Assembly: GCA_964440525.1 (NCBI GenBank)
Contig: CAYTTC010000001.1
Span: 62,001 to 126,000 of the forward strand
Direction: 5' to 3'
Origin: DASWJZ01 sp964440525
Lineage (GTDB): Bacteria > Pseudomonadota > Alphaproteobacteria > Rhizobiales > Afifellaceae
DNA: 64,000 bases
Position numbers and translations under genes: made by a program. The notes beneath the pieces were generated by a model, which did no database searches, was not told the origin of the DNA, and worked only from the letters and a program-made list of their open reading frames with translations. Shown one piece after another: positions 25,462-33,388 of the stretch; position 1 is the stretch's first letter, and every line of letters begins with the position of its first letter.

Positions 25462-25479
25462 GGACTGCTGTGTTTCTCT

Positions 25480-25810
25480 CCGGGTCGAACGGCGCAAGGG
25501 GTCGAGCGGCGAAGCCTTGTTGTCGACCAGAGAGGCGATGAACGCGTTGAGCCAGGGCAAGCGTCCAGCCGAGCGGACCGTGTTCGGTATTCACCAGAAG
25601 GCTTGCGAGGCGGGTCCGGCCGACCAGCGGGCGCCCGCTCGGCGTCAGAGGGCGCAAGCCGGTCCAATGCTTGATGTCGCCTTTTGGATGATGGGGCAGG
25701 ATCGCCGCGAGGCTGTTCACGAGCATCCGCGCCCCGCGCCGCGTTGAGCGAAGTGTCGAGACCATGAATTCAACCGTCCCGGCCATGCGCAGGGTTTCCA
25801 CGAGCGGGCG
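25480..25810 (-). pseudogene. DadA-like D-amino-acid dehydrogenase, C-terminal remnant with frameshift
   Basis: Reading the minus strand gives MAGTVEFM, MLVNSLAAILPHHPKGDIKH and WTGLRPLTPSGRPLVGRTR, then LLVNTEHGPLGWTLA, the C-terminal FAD/substrate region of DadA-type oxidoreductases. After GPLGWTLA the frame changes at about 25555-25570; the expected continuation (IASLVDNKASPLDPLR) is in another frame. The N-terminal FAD-binding Rossmann fold is absent. The gene is truncated and frameshifted, hence inactive. It lies between the SDR operon and a tRNA fragment, in a region of gene decay. Confidence 0.7.
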
Positions 25811-26172
25811 ACCGCGACTATAAGCGCCAGGGGACAGGTGCGCGGGGCACCGCACTTCGAACCGGTTCAAGAGCGGACTCTGCATACCTATCCGAACCGC
25901 GCGTCTATGGGTTCACAGCCTAGTTTGACTGCGACGAAACGCGCGACGGGTGGCCCACGACGTCACCGCCGCGATAACGGAACGATCCAGGCCGAAAATC
26001 AATGAGCGACCCTAAGAGAAGCCCCGGCGGGTGCCGTTGTACCATCATGGTACCTGACCCGCGGGAACCAGCGTTTCCGCAAGGGCGAACTTGGGACACG
26101 CAAGCACTTGATGTACTTTACGCCGAGTGTTTTCGGGGCCGTCCGGGCACTTGCGGGAGGAGGGAGTCCGAG

Positions 26173-26219
26173 AACTGAAAATCCGCGTGTCGGTGGTTCA
26201 AATCCGCCCCTGGGCACCA
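26173..26219 (+). tRNA. 3' half of a tRNA-Phe (GAA), probable attachment-site remnant
   Basis: The bases read as the anticodon loop CTGAAAA (anticodon GAA at 26177-26179), then a variable region, T-stem GGTGG with CCGCC around TTCAAAT, acceptor strand CCTGGGC, discriminator A and an encoded CCA at 26217-26219. This matches the second half of alphaproteobacterial tRNA-Phe. The first half is not recognisable: there is no normal D-arm, although GTCCGGG at 26141-26147 could pair with the acceptor strand with two wobbles. It is therefore a partial copy, as left at one end of an element integrated in a tRNA gene. No integrase gene is present in the window. Confidence 0.6.
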
Positions 26220-26227
26220 ATTCTCCC

Positions 26228-26249
26228 GACCGCTTGCGGGTTTGCTTTT
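26228..26249 (+). terminator. Terminator-like hairpin after the tRNA fragment
   Basis: CCGC TT GCGG hairpin followed by GTTTGCTTTT, directly downstream of the tRNA-Phe 3' half; the arrangement is common after rhizobial tRNA genes and suggests that this piece came along with the tRNA end. Confidence 0.5.
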
Positions 26250-26274
26250 GCGGCTCGGTCGTTCAAGAGAGTGG

Positions 26275-26300
26275 CCGCTTTGCGCCAGAAGCGGACATGC
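26275..26300. repeat. Short inverted repeat, second copy of a dispersed motif
   Basis: CCGCTT and AAGCGG form a stem around TGCGCCAG, followed by ACATG. The core resembles the inverted repeat at 4989-5019 (CATGTCCG with CGGACATG, GCCCGAA in the loop), sharing CGGACATG. Two degenerate copies in 64 kb, both in gene-decay zones. Confidence 0.4.
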
Positions 26301-26339
26301 CCGCAGTCGCAGAATGCCTGCTGCAACCTAAGCTCGGGG

Positions 26340-27548
26340 CTAGGAAGCTCGCCCCCGTCGACGGCTTAGCTGGTCCAACGCTACGGCCGCGAGAAGGACC
26401 ACGCCCCGCGCTGTGTCCTGGTAGAATGTCGGGACGTTCATCAGGCTCATGCCATTGTTCAGGCTGCCCATGAGGAGCGCGCCCAGGAGCGCGCCGAGAA
26501 CCCGGCCGCGGCCGCCTGAGAGAGACGTGCCGCCGATGATCGCCGCGGCGATCGCGTCGAGCTCCAGGAACAGACCGGCGGTTCCGCCGATGGCGCCGCT
26601 GACGCGGGCGGTGAGCGCAACACCGGTGATCCCGTAGGCCAGCCCGGCGATGACGAAATTCCAGAAGATCGTGCGTTTGAGGTCGATGCCGGAAAGGCGT
26701 GCAGCCTCCGGGTTTCCGCCGATCGCATAGAGCTGCGCTCCGAACCTCGTCCGGCGCATGAGGAACTCGGCGGCGATCGCGCAGATCGCCACAAGCAGAA
26801 CGAGATAGGGAATGCCCTGCCGCAAGACGATCCAGACGGCGATCGCCGCGGCGATCGACGGAGGCAACAGCGCGCGCACCAGCGCGGTCTCGAAATTGTC
26901 GAGGACACCGAGGGCTCGCGCCCGCCGCATCTCTGCAATGCGGAGCGCCGCATAGAGGACGAGCGCCGCGACGACGACCAGGATGGAGGGAACCGGCGGA
27001 AGGAAGCCCGTGGCGAGGCCCTTGAGCGATTTCGGCAGAGGCGCGACCGTCGCGCCATTGGTGGCGATCATGGCGATGCCGCGGAAATAGAGCATCCCGG
27101 CAAGCGTCACGATGAAGGAGGAGACCCCGATCCGGGTCACCCAAAAGCCCTGCCAGGCGCCCATGAGCAAGCCGCCGCAGATGGAAATGAGCACGGCCAG
27201 AAACGGATTTACGTCATGCTTGACGGTGAGGACGGCGAGGATCACGCCGACCAGCGCCACGGCCGAGCCAACGGACAGGTCGAAATTGCGCGTGACGATC
27301 AGCATTACGGCGCTGATTGCCGCGAGGCTGACGATGGACGTCTGCAGCGCGAGAAGAACGAGGTTGCGCTGCGTCAGAAACGTTCCGTCCGTGGCGTAGT
27401 AGAAGAACAGCCACACGCCGGCGAGCACGATGAGGAGCATCGAATCGCGGAGCGCGGAGACGCGCGCGAACCGCGACAGCAACGATCCGCGCTCCGCGTC
27501 TCCAGCCGGCAGAACAGGGTGAGCGACGCCAGCGCCGGGTTCAGGCAT
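26340..27548 (-). CDS. Sugar ABC transporter permease (XylH-like)
   Basis: A 402-residue inner-membrane protein of the branched-chain/ribose-xylose permease family, with about ten or more hydrophobic segments. Family motifs are VMLIVTRNFDLSVGS near residue 80, GVSSFIVTLAGMLYFRGIA, and the cytoplasmic loop AIGGNPEAARLSGIDLKR, followed by AAIIGGTSLSGGRGRVLGAL. Length and an extra region between residues 165 and 240 match XylH-type permeases of xylose and related pentose importers. It overlaps the upstream ATPase gene by 8 bases and is the last gene of the operon beginning at 30199. Confidence 0.9.
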   Translation of the reverse strand: MPEPGAGVAHPVLPAGDAERGSLLSRFARVSALRDSMLLIVLAGVWLFFYYATDGTFLTQRNLVLLALQTSIVSLAAISAVMLIVTRNFDLSVGSAVALVGVILAVLTVKHDVNPFLAVLISICGGLLMGAWQGFWVTRIGVSSFIVTLAGMLYFRGIAMIATNGATVAPLPKSLKGLATGFLPPVPSILVVVAALVLYAALRIAEMRRARALGVLDNFETALVRALLPPSIAAAIAVWIVLRQGIPYLVLLVAICAIAAEFLMRRTRFGAQLYAIGGNPEAARLSGIDLKRTIFWNFVIAGLAYGITGVALTARVSGAIGGTAGLFLELDAIAAAIIGGTSLSGGRGRVLGALLGALLMGSLNNGMSLMNVPTFYQDTARGVVLLAAVALDQLSRRRGRAS

Positions 27549-29106
27549 CGGCCGCCATCCGCAACAGCTCCCTTTCGTTCAGCGCGTTCCCGCTCACCTC
27601 GCCGACCCTTCGTCCATGCCGCATGACGATAACGCGGTCGCAGATGTCGACAAGCTCCTCGGCATCGGTGGAAGCAACGAGGATCGCCTGTCCCGCAGCG
27701 CTCAGGTCGGACCAGATGCGTTTGATCTCGCCGCGGGCCCCGACATCCACTCCGCGCGTCGGGTCGATCAGAACGAGGATGCGCGACCCGGCGGCAAGCC
27801 AGCGCGCGACCTGGATTTTTTGCTGGTTGCCGCCGGAGAGCGTGCCCACCTCGGCGTCGATCGACGCGGCCTTGATGTTCAGCAGGGTTACCTGGTCGGC
27901 CGCCATGCGGCGAGCGTCGGAAATGTCGAGAACGCCGCGACGCGAAACCTTGTCGAGACTGGCGAGGCCGATATTGGCAGCGACCGATTGCTCCTGCATC
28001 AGGCAGTCGCGGCGATCCTGCGCCATCAGGCCGAGCCCGAGGCGAACGGCATCGCGCGGACTGTTGATGACGACCCGATTGCCTTCGATCGAAATGTCGC
28101 ATTCGGACTTGCCGAACCAGGCGCCGTAGATGGCGAGAGCGGCTTCGATGCAGCCGGCGCCGAGCAGGCCGAAAAGTCCGACGATCTCGCCCTTGTGCAC
28201 GGTGACGTCCAGACGATCGACCCTGAGGCGGGTTGCCCCCGCCTCGCCGAAGACGGTGAGGCCGCGCACTTCGAGGGCGGGCTCGGTGCGCGTTTGCACG
28301 GGGGGGCGCGTAGTCACCCCGGCAATGTCGCCGACCATTTCCGAGACGACCTCCTGGCGCGAAACGTCGCGCGTCACGTGATCGCCGCGGATGCGGCCGT
28401 CGCGCATGACCACGATGCGATCGGAAATCGCAAAAACCTCGGCGAGGCGGTGCGATACGAAGATGATGGCGACGCCGCGCGCCCTGAGCGCCCGCATATG
28501 GGCGAAGAGCCGCAAGGATTCGTTTTCCGTCAGCGCCGCGGTCGGCTCGTCGAGGATCAGGAGGCGGACATTCTTGGATAGTGCGCGGGCGATCAGAACG
28601 AGCTGCTGGGTCGCCAGATCGAGCGCCGACATCGCAACCGCCGGATCGATGTCGAGATCGAAATCCTCAAGCGCGGCGCGCGCGATCGCGAGCCGCTTCG
28701 GCACATCGATCATGCCCCAGCGCATCGGCTCGGCATTGAGACAAATGTTCTCGGCGACGCTCAGATCCGGCACCACGTTCACTTCCTGGGGGACGAGCGC
28801 AACGCCAGCCCGCTCCGCGTCGGCGGTGCTCGCGGGCTGAAACGCCTGTCCGGCGAACTCGATGTCGCCAGAGTAGCTGCCGGCGGGATGCGCCCCCGCC
28901 AGGATCTGGATGAGCGTCGACTTGCCGGCGCCGTTTGCACCAAGCAGCGCCATGACCTCGCCGGGCGAGATCGACAGGCTGACATCAGCCAACGCGCGGA
29001 CGCCGGGAAAATCCTTGATGATGTGAGCCACGCGGACAATCGGCGCGGCGACCGCGCGGGCGGCGCTTGACGCCGGCCGCGCATCCAGTTCAGGGCCCAA
29101 AATCAA
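27541..29106 (-). CDS. Sugar ABC transporter ATP-binding protein (XylG/RbsA-like, two domains)
   Basis: A 521-residue protein with two ABC domains. The first has Walker A GANGAGKST, a degenerate signature near ALDLATQQLVLIARAL and Walker B LLILDEPTAAL; the second has no proper Walker A (GLFGLLGAGCIEAAL) but a good signature LSGGNQQKIQVARWL and Walker B ILVLIDPTRGVDVGA. This one-active-site layout is normal for CUT2-type importers. The start is uncertain: the TTG at 29106 is the longest option and no better ATG lies before HIIKDFPGV. It is between the permease and the binding-protein genes of a pentose-type importer. Confidence 0.9.
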   Translation of the reverse strand: MILGPELDARPASSAARAVAAPIVRVAHIIKDFPGVRALADVSLSISPGEVMALLGANGAGKSTLIQILAGAHPAGSYSGDIEFAGQAFQPASTADAERAGVALVPQEVNVVPDLSVAENICLNAEPMRWGMIDVPKRLAIARAALEDFDLDIDPAVAMSALDLATQQLVLIARALSKNVRLLILDEPTAALTENESLRLFAHMRALRARGVAIIFVSHRLAEVFAISDRIVVMRDGRIRGDHVTRDVSRQEVVSEMVGDIAGVTTRPPVQTRTEPALEVRGLTVFGEAGATRLRVDRLDVTVHKGEIVGLFGLLGAGCIEAALAIYGAWFGKSECDISIEGNRVVINSPRDAVRLGLGLMAQDRRDCLMQEQSVAANIGLASLDKVSRRGVLDISDARRMAADQVTLLNIKAASIDAEVGTLSGGNQQKIQVARWLAAGSRILVLIDPTRGVDVGARGEIKRIWSDLSAAGQAILVASTDAEELVDICDRVIVMRHGRRVGEVSGNALNERELLRMAADA

Positions 29107-29134
29107 TCCATAAGAGCAGATTGGAGCCTAACTT

Positions 29135-30199
29135 TTAGCAGGCCGGCTTCTTGTCGGGCACATTTTTGTAGACTTCGTCGATGTTCAGCCAGAAGGGGTG
29201 CTTGCAGACGAAGTCCGCCATCTCGTCCTGGCTGACCAGGTAGATCGGCGTCTTGACCCAAGGGATTTCTCCCGCGCCGTTATCGACGGTCGTGGTCGCA
29301 CCAACATCCTTGCATTGCGCCATGGCGACGGCGGCATTGGCGCCGGCGATCGCCATCTCGTCGGGCGCCGGCCACAGGCTGCCGAACTGCCTTCCTTCCA
29401 CGATGGCCTGCGCTGATGAAAGTTCCATGTCCTGGCCGGTCACGAGAATGGAGCCGGGCTCTATCCCCGCCGCCTCGATCGCCTGCAGGACGCCGAGCGA
29501 CATACCGTCATAGGAGACGAGGAACGCATCGATCTTATTGTCATTGGCGGTGAGTGCGTTCTCGGCGTTCGCCTGCGCCGGCTCGGTCTTCCACGCCGGC
29601 GTGAACTGATCCATCACGATCTTGATGTCGCCCTTCTCGACCAGCGGATCGAGGACGACGTGATAGCCTTCCTGCATGAGCGTGGAGCCGGTCTGGCCGG
29701 CATCGCCGCCGATCAGCACGTAGTTGCCCTTCGGCACCTTGGCCACCACCTCGGTTGCCGCTTCCGCACCGCCGTCCTTGGGATCGCGGCCGATATATCC
29801 CGCCTGCGCCGCGCCGAGAATGAGGTCGTCGTATGAAGCCAGCGGAATGCCTGCCTCCGCCGCCATTTCGGCGATGCCCGCCGCCACATTGAAATCGACC
29901 GGCTGAATGACGATGGCGTCGACACCTTGGGTGATGACGTTCTCCGCCTGCGAAATCTGGTTCTGCGCGTCGTTCTCGGCCGACTGGACGATGACTTCGT
30001 ATCCAGCCGCCTCGGCGGTCTTCTTGAAGAAGGGGATGTCGGCGTTCAAATACCGGAACGCCGTCTGCTGCTTCAACATGAAGGCGATCTTCTTGGTCGT
30101 GCCCGGCGTGCAATTGTCTTGTGCGCTGGCGGGCGACACGGTCAGCGCCATGCTAGCCACGACTGCGAGCTGCAATCCCAAACTAATCTTTTTTGACAT
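29135..30199 (-). CDS. Sugar ABC transporter substrate-binding protein (XylF/RbsB-like)
   Basis: A 354-residue periplasmic protein with a signal peptide cleaved near ASA at residue 26. The mature protein starts KKIAFMLKQQTAFRYLNADI and has GVDAIVIQPVDFNVAAGIAE and GSILVTGQDMELSSAQAIVE, which are family 4 (ribose/xylose) binding-protein features. The ATG at 30199 follows GGGAGGG. It heads the minus-strand importer operon and is divergent from the LacI gene at 30343; a LacI-type palindrome at 30239-30250 lies between. Substrate is most likely a pentose. Confidence 0.9.
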   Translation of the reverse strand: MSKKISLGLQLAVVASMALTVSPASAQDNCTPGTTKKIAFMLKQQTAFRYLNADIPFFKKTAEAAGYEVIVQSAENDAQNQISQAENVITQGVDAIVIQPVDFNVAAGIAEMAAEAGIPLASYDDLILGAAQAGYIGRDPKDGGAEAATEVVAKVPKGNYVLIGGDAGQTGSTLMQEGYHVVLDPLVEKGDIKIVMDQFTPAWKTEPAQANAENALTANDNKIDAFLVSYDGMSLGVLQAIEAAGIEPGSILVTGQDMELSSAQAIVEGRQFGSLWPAPDEMAIAGANAAVAMAQCKDVGATTTVDNGAGEIPWVKTPIYLVSQDEMADFVCKHPFWLNIDEVYKNVPDKKPAC

Positions 30200-30238
30200 C
30201 TTCACCCTCCCTGGGTCCCGGCTTAAGACCGGCTGGAT

Positions 30239-30250
30239 GTTAACGGTAAC
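30239..30250. promoter_or_regulatory. Candidate LacI-family operator
   Basis: GTTAACGGTAAC: GTTA and TAAC form a perfect inverted repeat around ACGG. Located 40 bases upstream of the binding-protein start (30199, minus) and 93 bases upstream of the LacI start (30343, plus), as expected for an autoregulated divergent pair. Confidence 0.5.
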
Positions 30251-30342
30251 TAGCAGTAATAGTGCCGTCAACAGGGGTAGCCTCAAGGCTCGCTATGTTA
30301 CTTACCATCGTTTAGTGTTAGAAGATCACCGACGAGGTGTTC

Positions 30343-31380
30343 ATGGCTATTACACTGCGTGATGTCGCCCGCCGCGCCGGCGTTTCCGCGATGACGGTCT
30401 CCCGCGTGGTCAACGGCAGCGCCGGCGTCGATCCGGAAACACAGCGACGCGTCGAGCAAGCGATCCTGGAACTGGATTACGTCCCCAACCGTGTCGCGCG
30501 CGGGCTCGTTTCGCATAAGACTCGAACTGTCGGGTTGATCGTGCCCGATGTCGTAAATCCGTTCTTCGCGCCCGTTGTTCGTGGCGCTGAGACAACCGCG
30601 CGCAAAGCTGGATACCGTGTCCTGCTTTGCAACAGCGAAGGGGATCTGCGGCTTGAACGGGAATACGTGGAGGACCTGGTCGCGCATCGGGTCGAGGGTC
30701 TCCTGCTGGCCCCCGCAAGCGATCGATCGCGGGTGGGGCTCCTCCCGCTGTTGCGGAGCGGCTTTCCCATCGTGCTGCTTGACCGATCGCTCCCTGAGAT
30801 CGATTGCGATCTCGTCGTGAGCGACAGTGTTGCCGGCGCCCGGCGCCTGACGAAGCACCTGATCCGCGTCGGCCATCGTCGCATTGCCCATTTTACCGAG
30901 TCGGATGACGTGTCGACCGGGCGCGATCGGCTGGAGGGCTACCGCCTGGCTCTGGAAGCTGCCGGCTTGCCCTATTCCGAAGACCTAGTATTCCGCACAA
31001 CGGTTGACCGAATTGGTGGCTACCGAGCCGCCCAGCAGATGCTCGGTCTTGATCCGTTGCCGACCGCGATCTTCACGGTCAACAATATGACGGCGGTGGG
31101 CGCAATGCAGGGGCTGCGTGAGCGAGGTCTGGCGGTCCCCAAAGATATCGGGCTCGTCTGCTACGACGATGTGGAGCACGTTGCCGTCCTGTCGCCGTTC
31201 ATGACGGTGATGGATCAGCCGGCCGAAACCTTCGGCAGCCTCGGAGCCCAACTTCTCTTTGAAAGGATTTCGGGAAAGGCCGGCCCTAGAAGCCGCCGGA
31301 TCGTGCTTCAGGCAGATTTGATAGTTCGAGAATCCTGCTGCGTGCACGTGGGGGTCCCCCAGCGGCGGGAATTAACTTAG
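30343..31380 (+). CDS. LacI-family transcriptional regulator
   Basis: A 345-residue regulator. HTH TLRDVARRAGVSAMTVSRVV (residues about 4-23), hinge YVPNRVARGL, sensor domain beginning TVGLIVPDVVNPFFAP, with TAIFTVNNMTAVGAMQGLRE and GLVCYDDVEH at the dimer face. ATG 30343 has GAGG a few bases upstream; an ATG two codons earlier (30337) is also possible. Divergent from the XylFGH-type operon, which it most likely represses in the absence of the sugar. It is convergent with the GH127 gene. Confidence 0.9.
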   Translation: MAITLRDVARRAGVSAMTVSRVVNGSAGVDPETQRRVEQAILELDYVPNRVARGLVSHKTRTVGLIVPDVVNPFFAPVVRGAETTARKAGYRVLLCNSEGDLRLEREYVEDLVAHRVEGLLLAPASDRSRVGLLPLLRSGFPIVLLDRSLPEIDCDLVVSDSVAGARRLTKHLIRVGHRRIAHFTESDDVSTGRDRLEGYRLALEAAGLPYSEDLVFRTTVDRIGGYRAAQQMLGLDPLPTAIFTVNNMTAVGAMQGLRERGLAVPKDIGLVCYDDVEHVAVLSPFMTVMDQPAETFGSLGAQLLFERISGKAGPRSRRIVLQADLIVRESCCVHVGVPQRRELT

Positions 31381-31445
31381 GTGCGGGGCACATATCTTTC
31401 TGCTGTCGCGAGCGCGCGCAAGGCTGAGCCGCGCTCTCCCGGCCA

Positions 31446-33347
31446 CTACGCTTCCAGGATCCACACCAGCATCCGGTTGGGCCCGCGGTTGTTCCAGAGA
31501 TAGTAGGGCACCGCGGTCAGACCCGCCTGGCCGTGCCGCGGTGGCGTGCGGCGATAGAGATTGCCGTCCCATTCACCGGCGTCAGTCGCCTCGGCGTCGG
31601 CGACGATAGTGACGATGCCGTCGAAGAGATCGGTGCGTTGGGCAGCTTCCGCTTTCGCGTCGCGCGGCAGCTTCATCATGCCGACCGCAGTGCCGGAATT
31701 GTCGATCTGCTCCAGGCAATAGACCAGCGGCCCACGCTTCAGAGCGACCCGGCCGACATCCATCTTGATCCGGGGATTGGCATACACCCGCTCGACAGGC
31801 ATCGGCAGGTCGAGCGCGACTACGTCGCCGGCCGACCACTCTCGCATGATCTCGACATAGCCTCGGTCCCTCGCCTCAGCGTCGATCGGTTTGCCGTTCA
31901 CCGTCACCGTCGCAGACCGCGACCAGCTTGGAATTCGGAGTTTTAGCGCAAAGCGCGTCGGAGATTTCGGGTCGATCGTCATCGCCACGCGGCCCGACCA
32001 CGGATAGTCGGTCTCCTGGTGGAAGCGCACGGGCGTTCCCCCGACGACCACATTTGCGGTGTTGCCGCCATAGAGATGTACGGCGAGCATATCGGGGCCG
32101 GTCGAATAGAAGTAGCCGCCGATCGAGGCGACAAGGCGTGAGACGTTCATCGTGCAGCACGGACAGGGATGCCAGTCCCAGCGGGTGTGGCTGCCGTCGC
32201 TTTCCAGCGGGTTCTGGTAGAAATACTGGGTACCGTTCCGCGCCAGGCCCGAAAGCGCGCCGTTATAGAGCGCCAGCTCCATGACATCGGCGTAGGCGCC
32301 ATCGAGCTCGAGGTTGAGCATGCGCTGGGCCCAGAAGATCAGCGCGACCGAGGCACAGGTTTCCGCGTAGGCGGTGTCATTCGGCAAATCGTAGTCGGTG
32401 GTAAAACCCTCGTTCGCAGCCGCCGGACCAAGGCCGGCGGTCACGTACATCCGCTTGCCCGTCACGTCCTTCCAAAGCACCTCGCAGGCGCGCTGCAGTG
32501 ATTCGTCGCCGAGCTCCGCGGCGAGGTCGGCCATCGCCGCATACATGTACATGGCGCGCACTGCGTGCCCGACGACCTTGTCCTGCTCGCGCACCGGCTT
32601 GTGCGACTGATTGTATTCGTAGGTTCTCTGAAAGAACTGCTTCGGATCGTCGCCGCGGGCGACCGCTTCGATGTCAAAATAGTGCGGCAGCCGGCCGCGC
32701 TCGTCGATGAAATACGCGGCGAGGTCGAGGTGCTTGCGGTCGCGCGTCACCGCATAGAGCTTGACCAGAGCGAGCTCGATCTCCTGGTGGCCGCAATAGC
32801 CCCGCTTCTGGCCCTCCCCCGGGCCAAAGGTCGCGGCGATGTGATCAACATAGCGCAGCATGATGTCGAGGAGTTTTCGCCGCCCGGTCGCCTGGAAATA
32901 GGCGACCGCGCCTTCCAGCATATGGCCGGCGCAATAGAGCTCGTGGTTGTCGCGGAGATTGCTCCAGCGCTTGTCGACCTCGTGGCCGATATACCAGCAA
33001 TTCAGATAACCGTCGGGGAGCTGCGCCTTGGCCAGCTGCTCGGTGATGGCGTCGATCTGGGCCTCGATCGTTTTGTCGCGGCGGTGCTGCAGCGCATAGC
33101 TCGCGGCCTCTATCCATTTGCCAACGTCGGAATCCCAAAAAATCTGCGTGGTGAAGTTGTGCTGATTGCGGGGGATGCGAAGCGGCGGAGGCGGCTGCGG
33201 AACATCGAGCGAATCGAGAAGGCCATGCTCGGCAAGCCGCGCATGCTGACTCGGGATGGTGCGGGCCAGCACGGTGTCGAGGCGCTCGCGCCAGAAGTCG
33301 CCTTCGACACTGACATCCGTGAACTTGACCGGTGTGAATCGACGCAT
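31446..33347 (-). CDS. GH127 beta-L-arabinofuranosidase-like glycoside hydrolase
   Basis: A 633-residue protein of the GH127 (former DUF1680) family, which removes beta-L-arabinofuranosyl units. The Cys-based active site is complete: E329-T-C331 in AYAETCASVAL and C395, C397, C398 in WHPCPCCTMNVSRL. These correspond to the zinc ligands and nucleophile Cys described in the Bifidobacterium enzyme HypBA1. No signal peptide is seen, so it should be cytoplasmic and act on imported oligosaccharides. The start ATG 33347 follows GGAAGGAAG. It is the last gene of the operon binding protein-permease-permease-LacI-GH127 and lies 41 bases after the regulator. Confidence 0.88.
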   Translation of the reverse strand: MRRFTPVKFTDVSVEGDFWRERLDTVLARTIPSQHARLAEHGLLDSLDVPQPPPPLRIPRNQHNFTTQIFWDSDVGKWIEAASYALQHRRDKTIEAQIDAITEQLAKAQLPDGYLNCWYIGHEVDKRWSNLRDNHELYCAGHMLEGAVAYFQATGRRKLLDIMLRYVDHIAATFGPGEGQKRGYCGHQEIELALVKLYAVTRDRKHLDLAAYFIDERGRLPHYFDIEAVARGDDPKQFFQRTYEYNQSHKPVREQDKVVGHAVRAMYMYAAMADLAAELGDESLQRACEVLWKDVTGKRMYVTAGLGPAAANEGFTTDYDLPNDTAYAETCASVALIFWAQRMLNLELDGAYADVMELALYNGALSGLARNGTQYFYQNPLESDGSHTRWDWHPCPCCTMNVSRLVASIGGYFYSTGPDMLAVHLYGGNTANVVVGGTPVRFHQETDYPWSGRVAMTIDPKSPTRFALKLRIPSWSRSATVTVNGKPIDAEARDRGYVEIMREWSAGDVVALDLPMPVERVYANPRIKMDVGRVALKRGPLVYCLEQIDNSGTAVGMMKLPRDAKAEAAQRTDLFDGIVTIVADAEATDAGEWDGNLYRRTPPRHGQAGLTAVPYYLWNNRGPNRMLVWILEA

Positions 33348-33388
33348 CGGTGCTTCCTTCCGCCTTGCCGCTCAGGCGAGCATTGTCT

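Noticed and set aside
26141..26219. Complete tRNA gene of 79 bases using GTCCGGG as the 5' acceptor strand
   Set aside because: The acceptor could pair with two wobbles, but no D-arm or proper 5' anticodon stem is found, so only the 3' half is credited.
25999..26220. Minus-strand 73-codon frame containing VPRGGFEPPTRGFSV
   Set aside because: It is the reverse-strand reading of the tRNA-Phe T-arm and acceptor; such frames are often annotated falsely in alphaproteobacteria.
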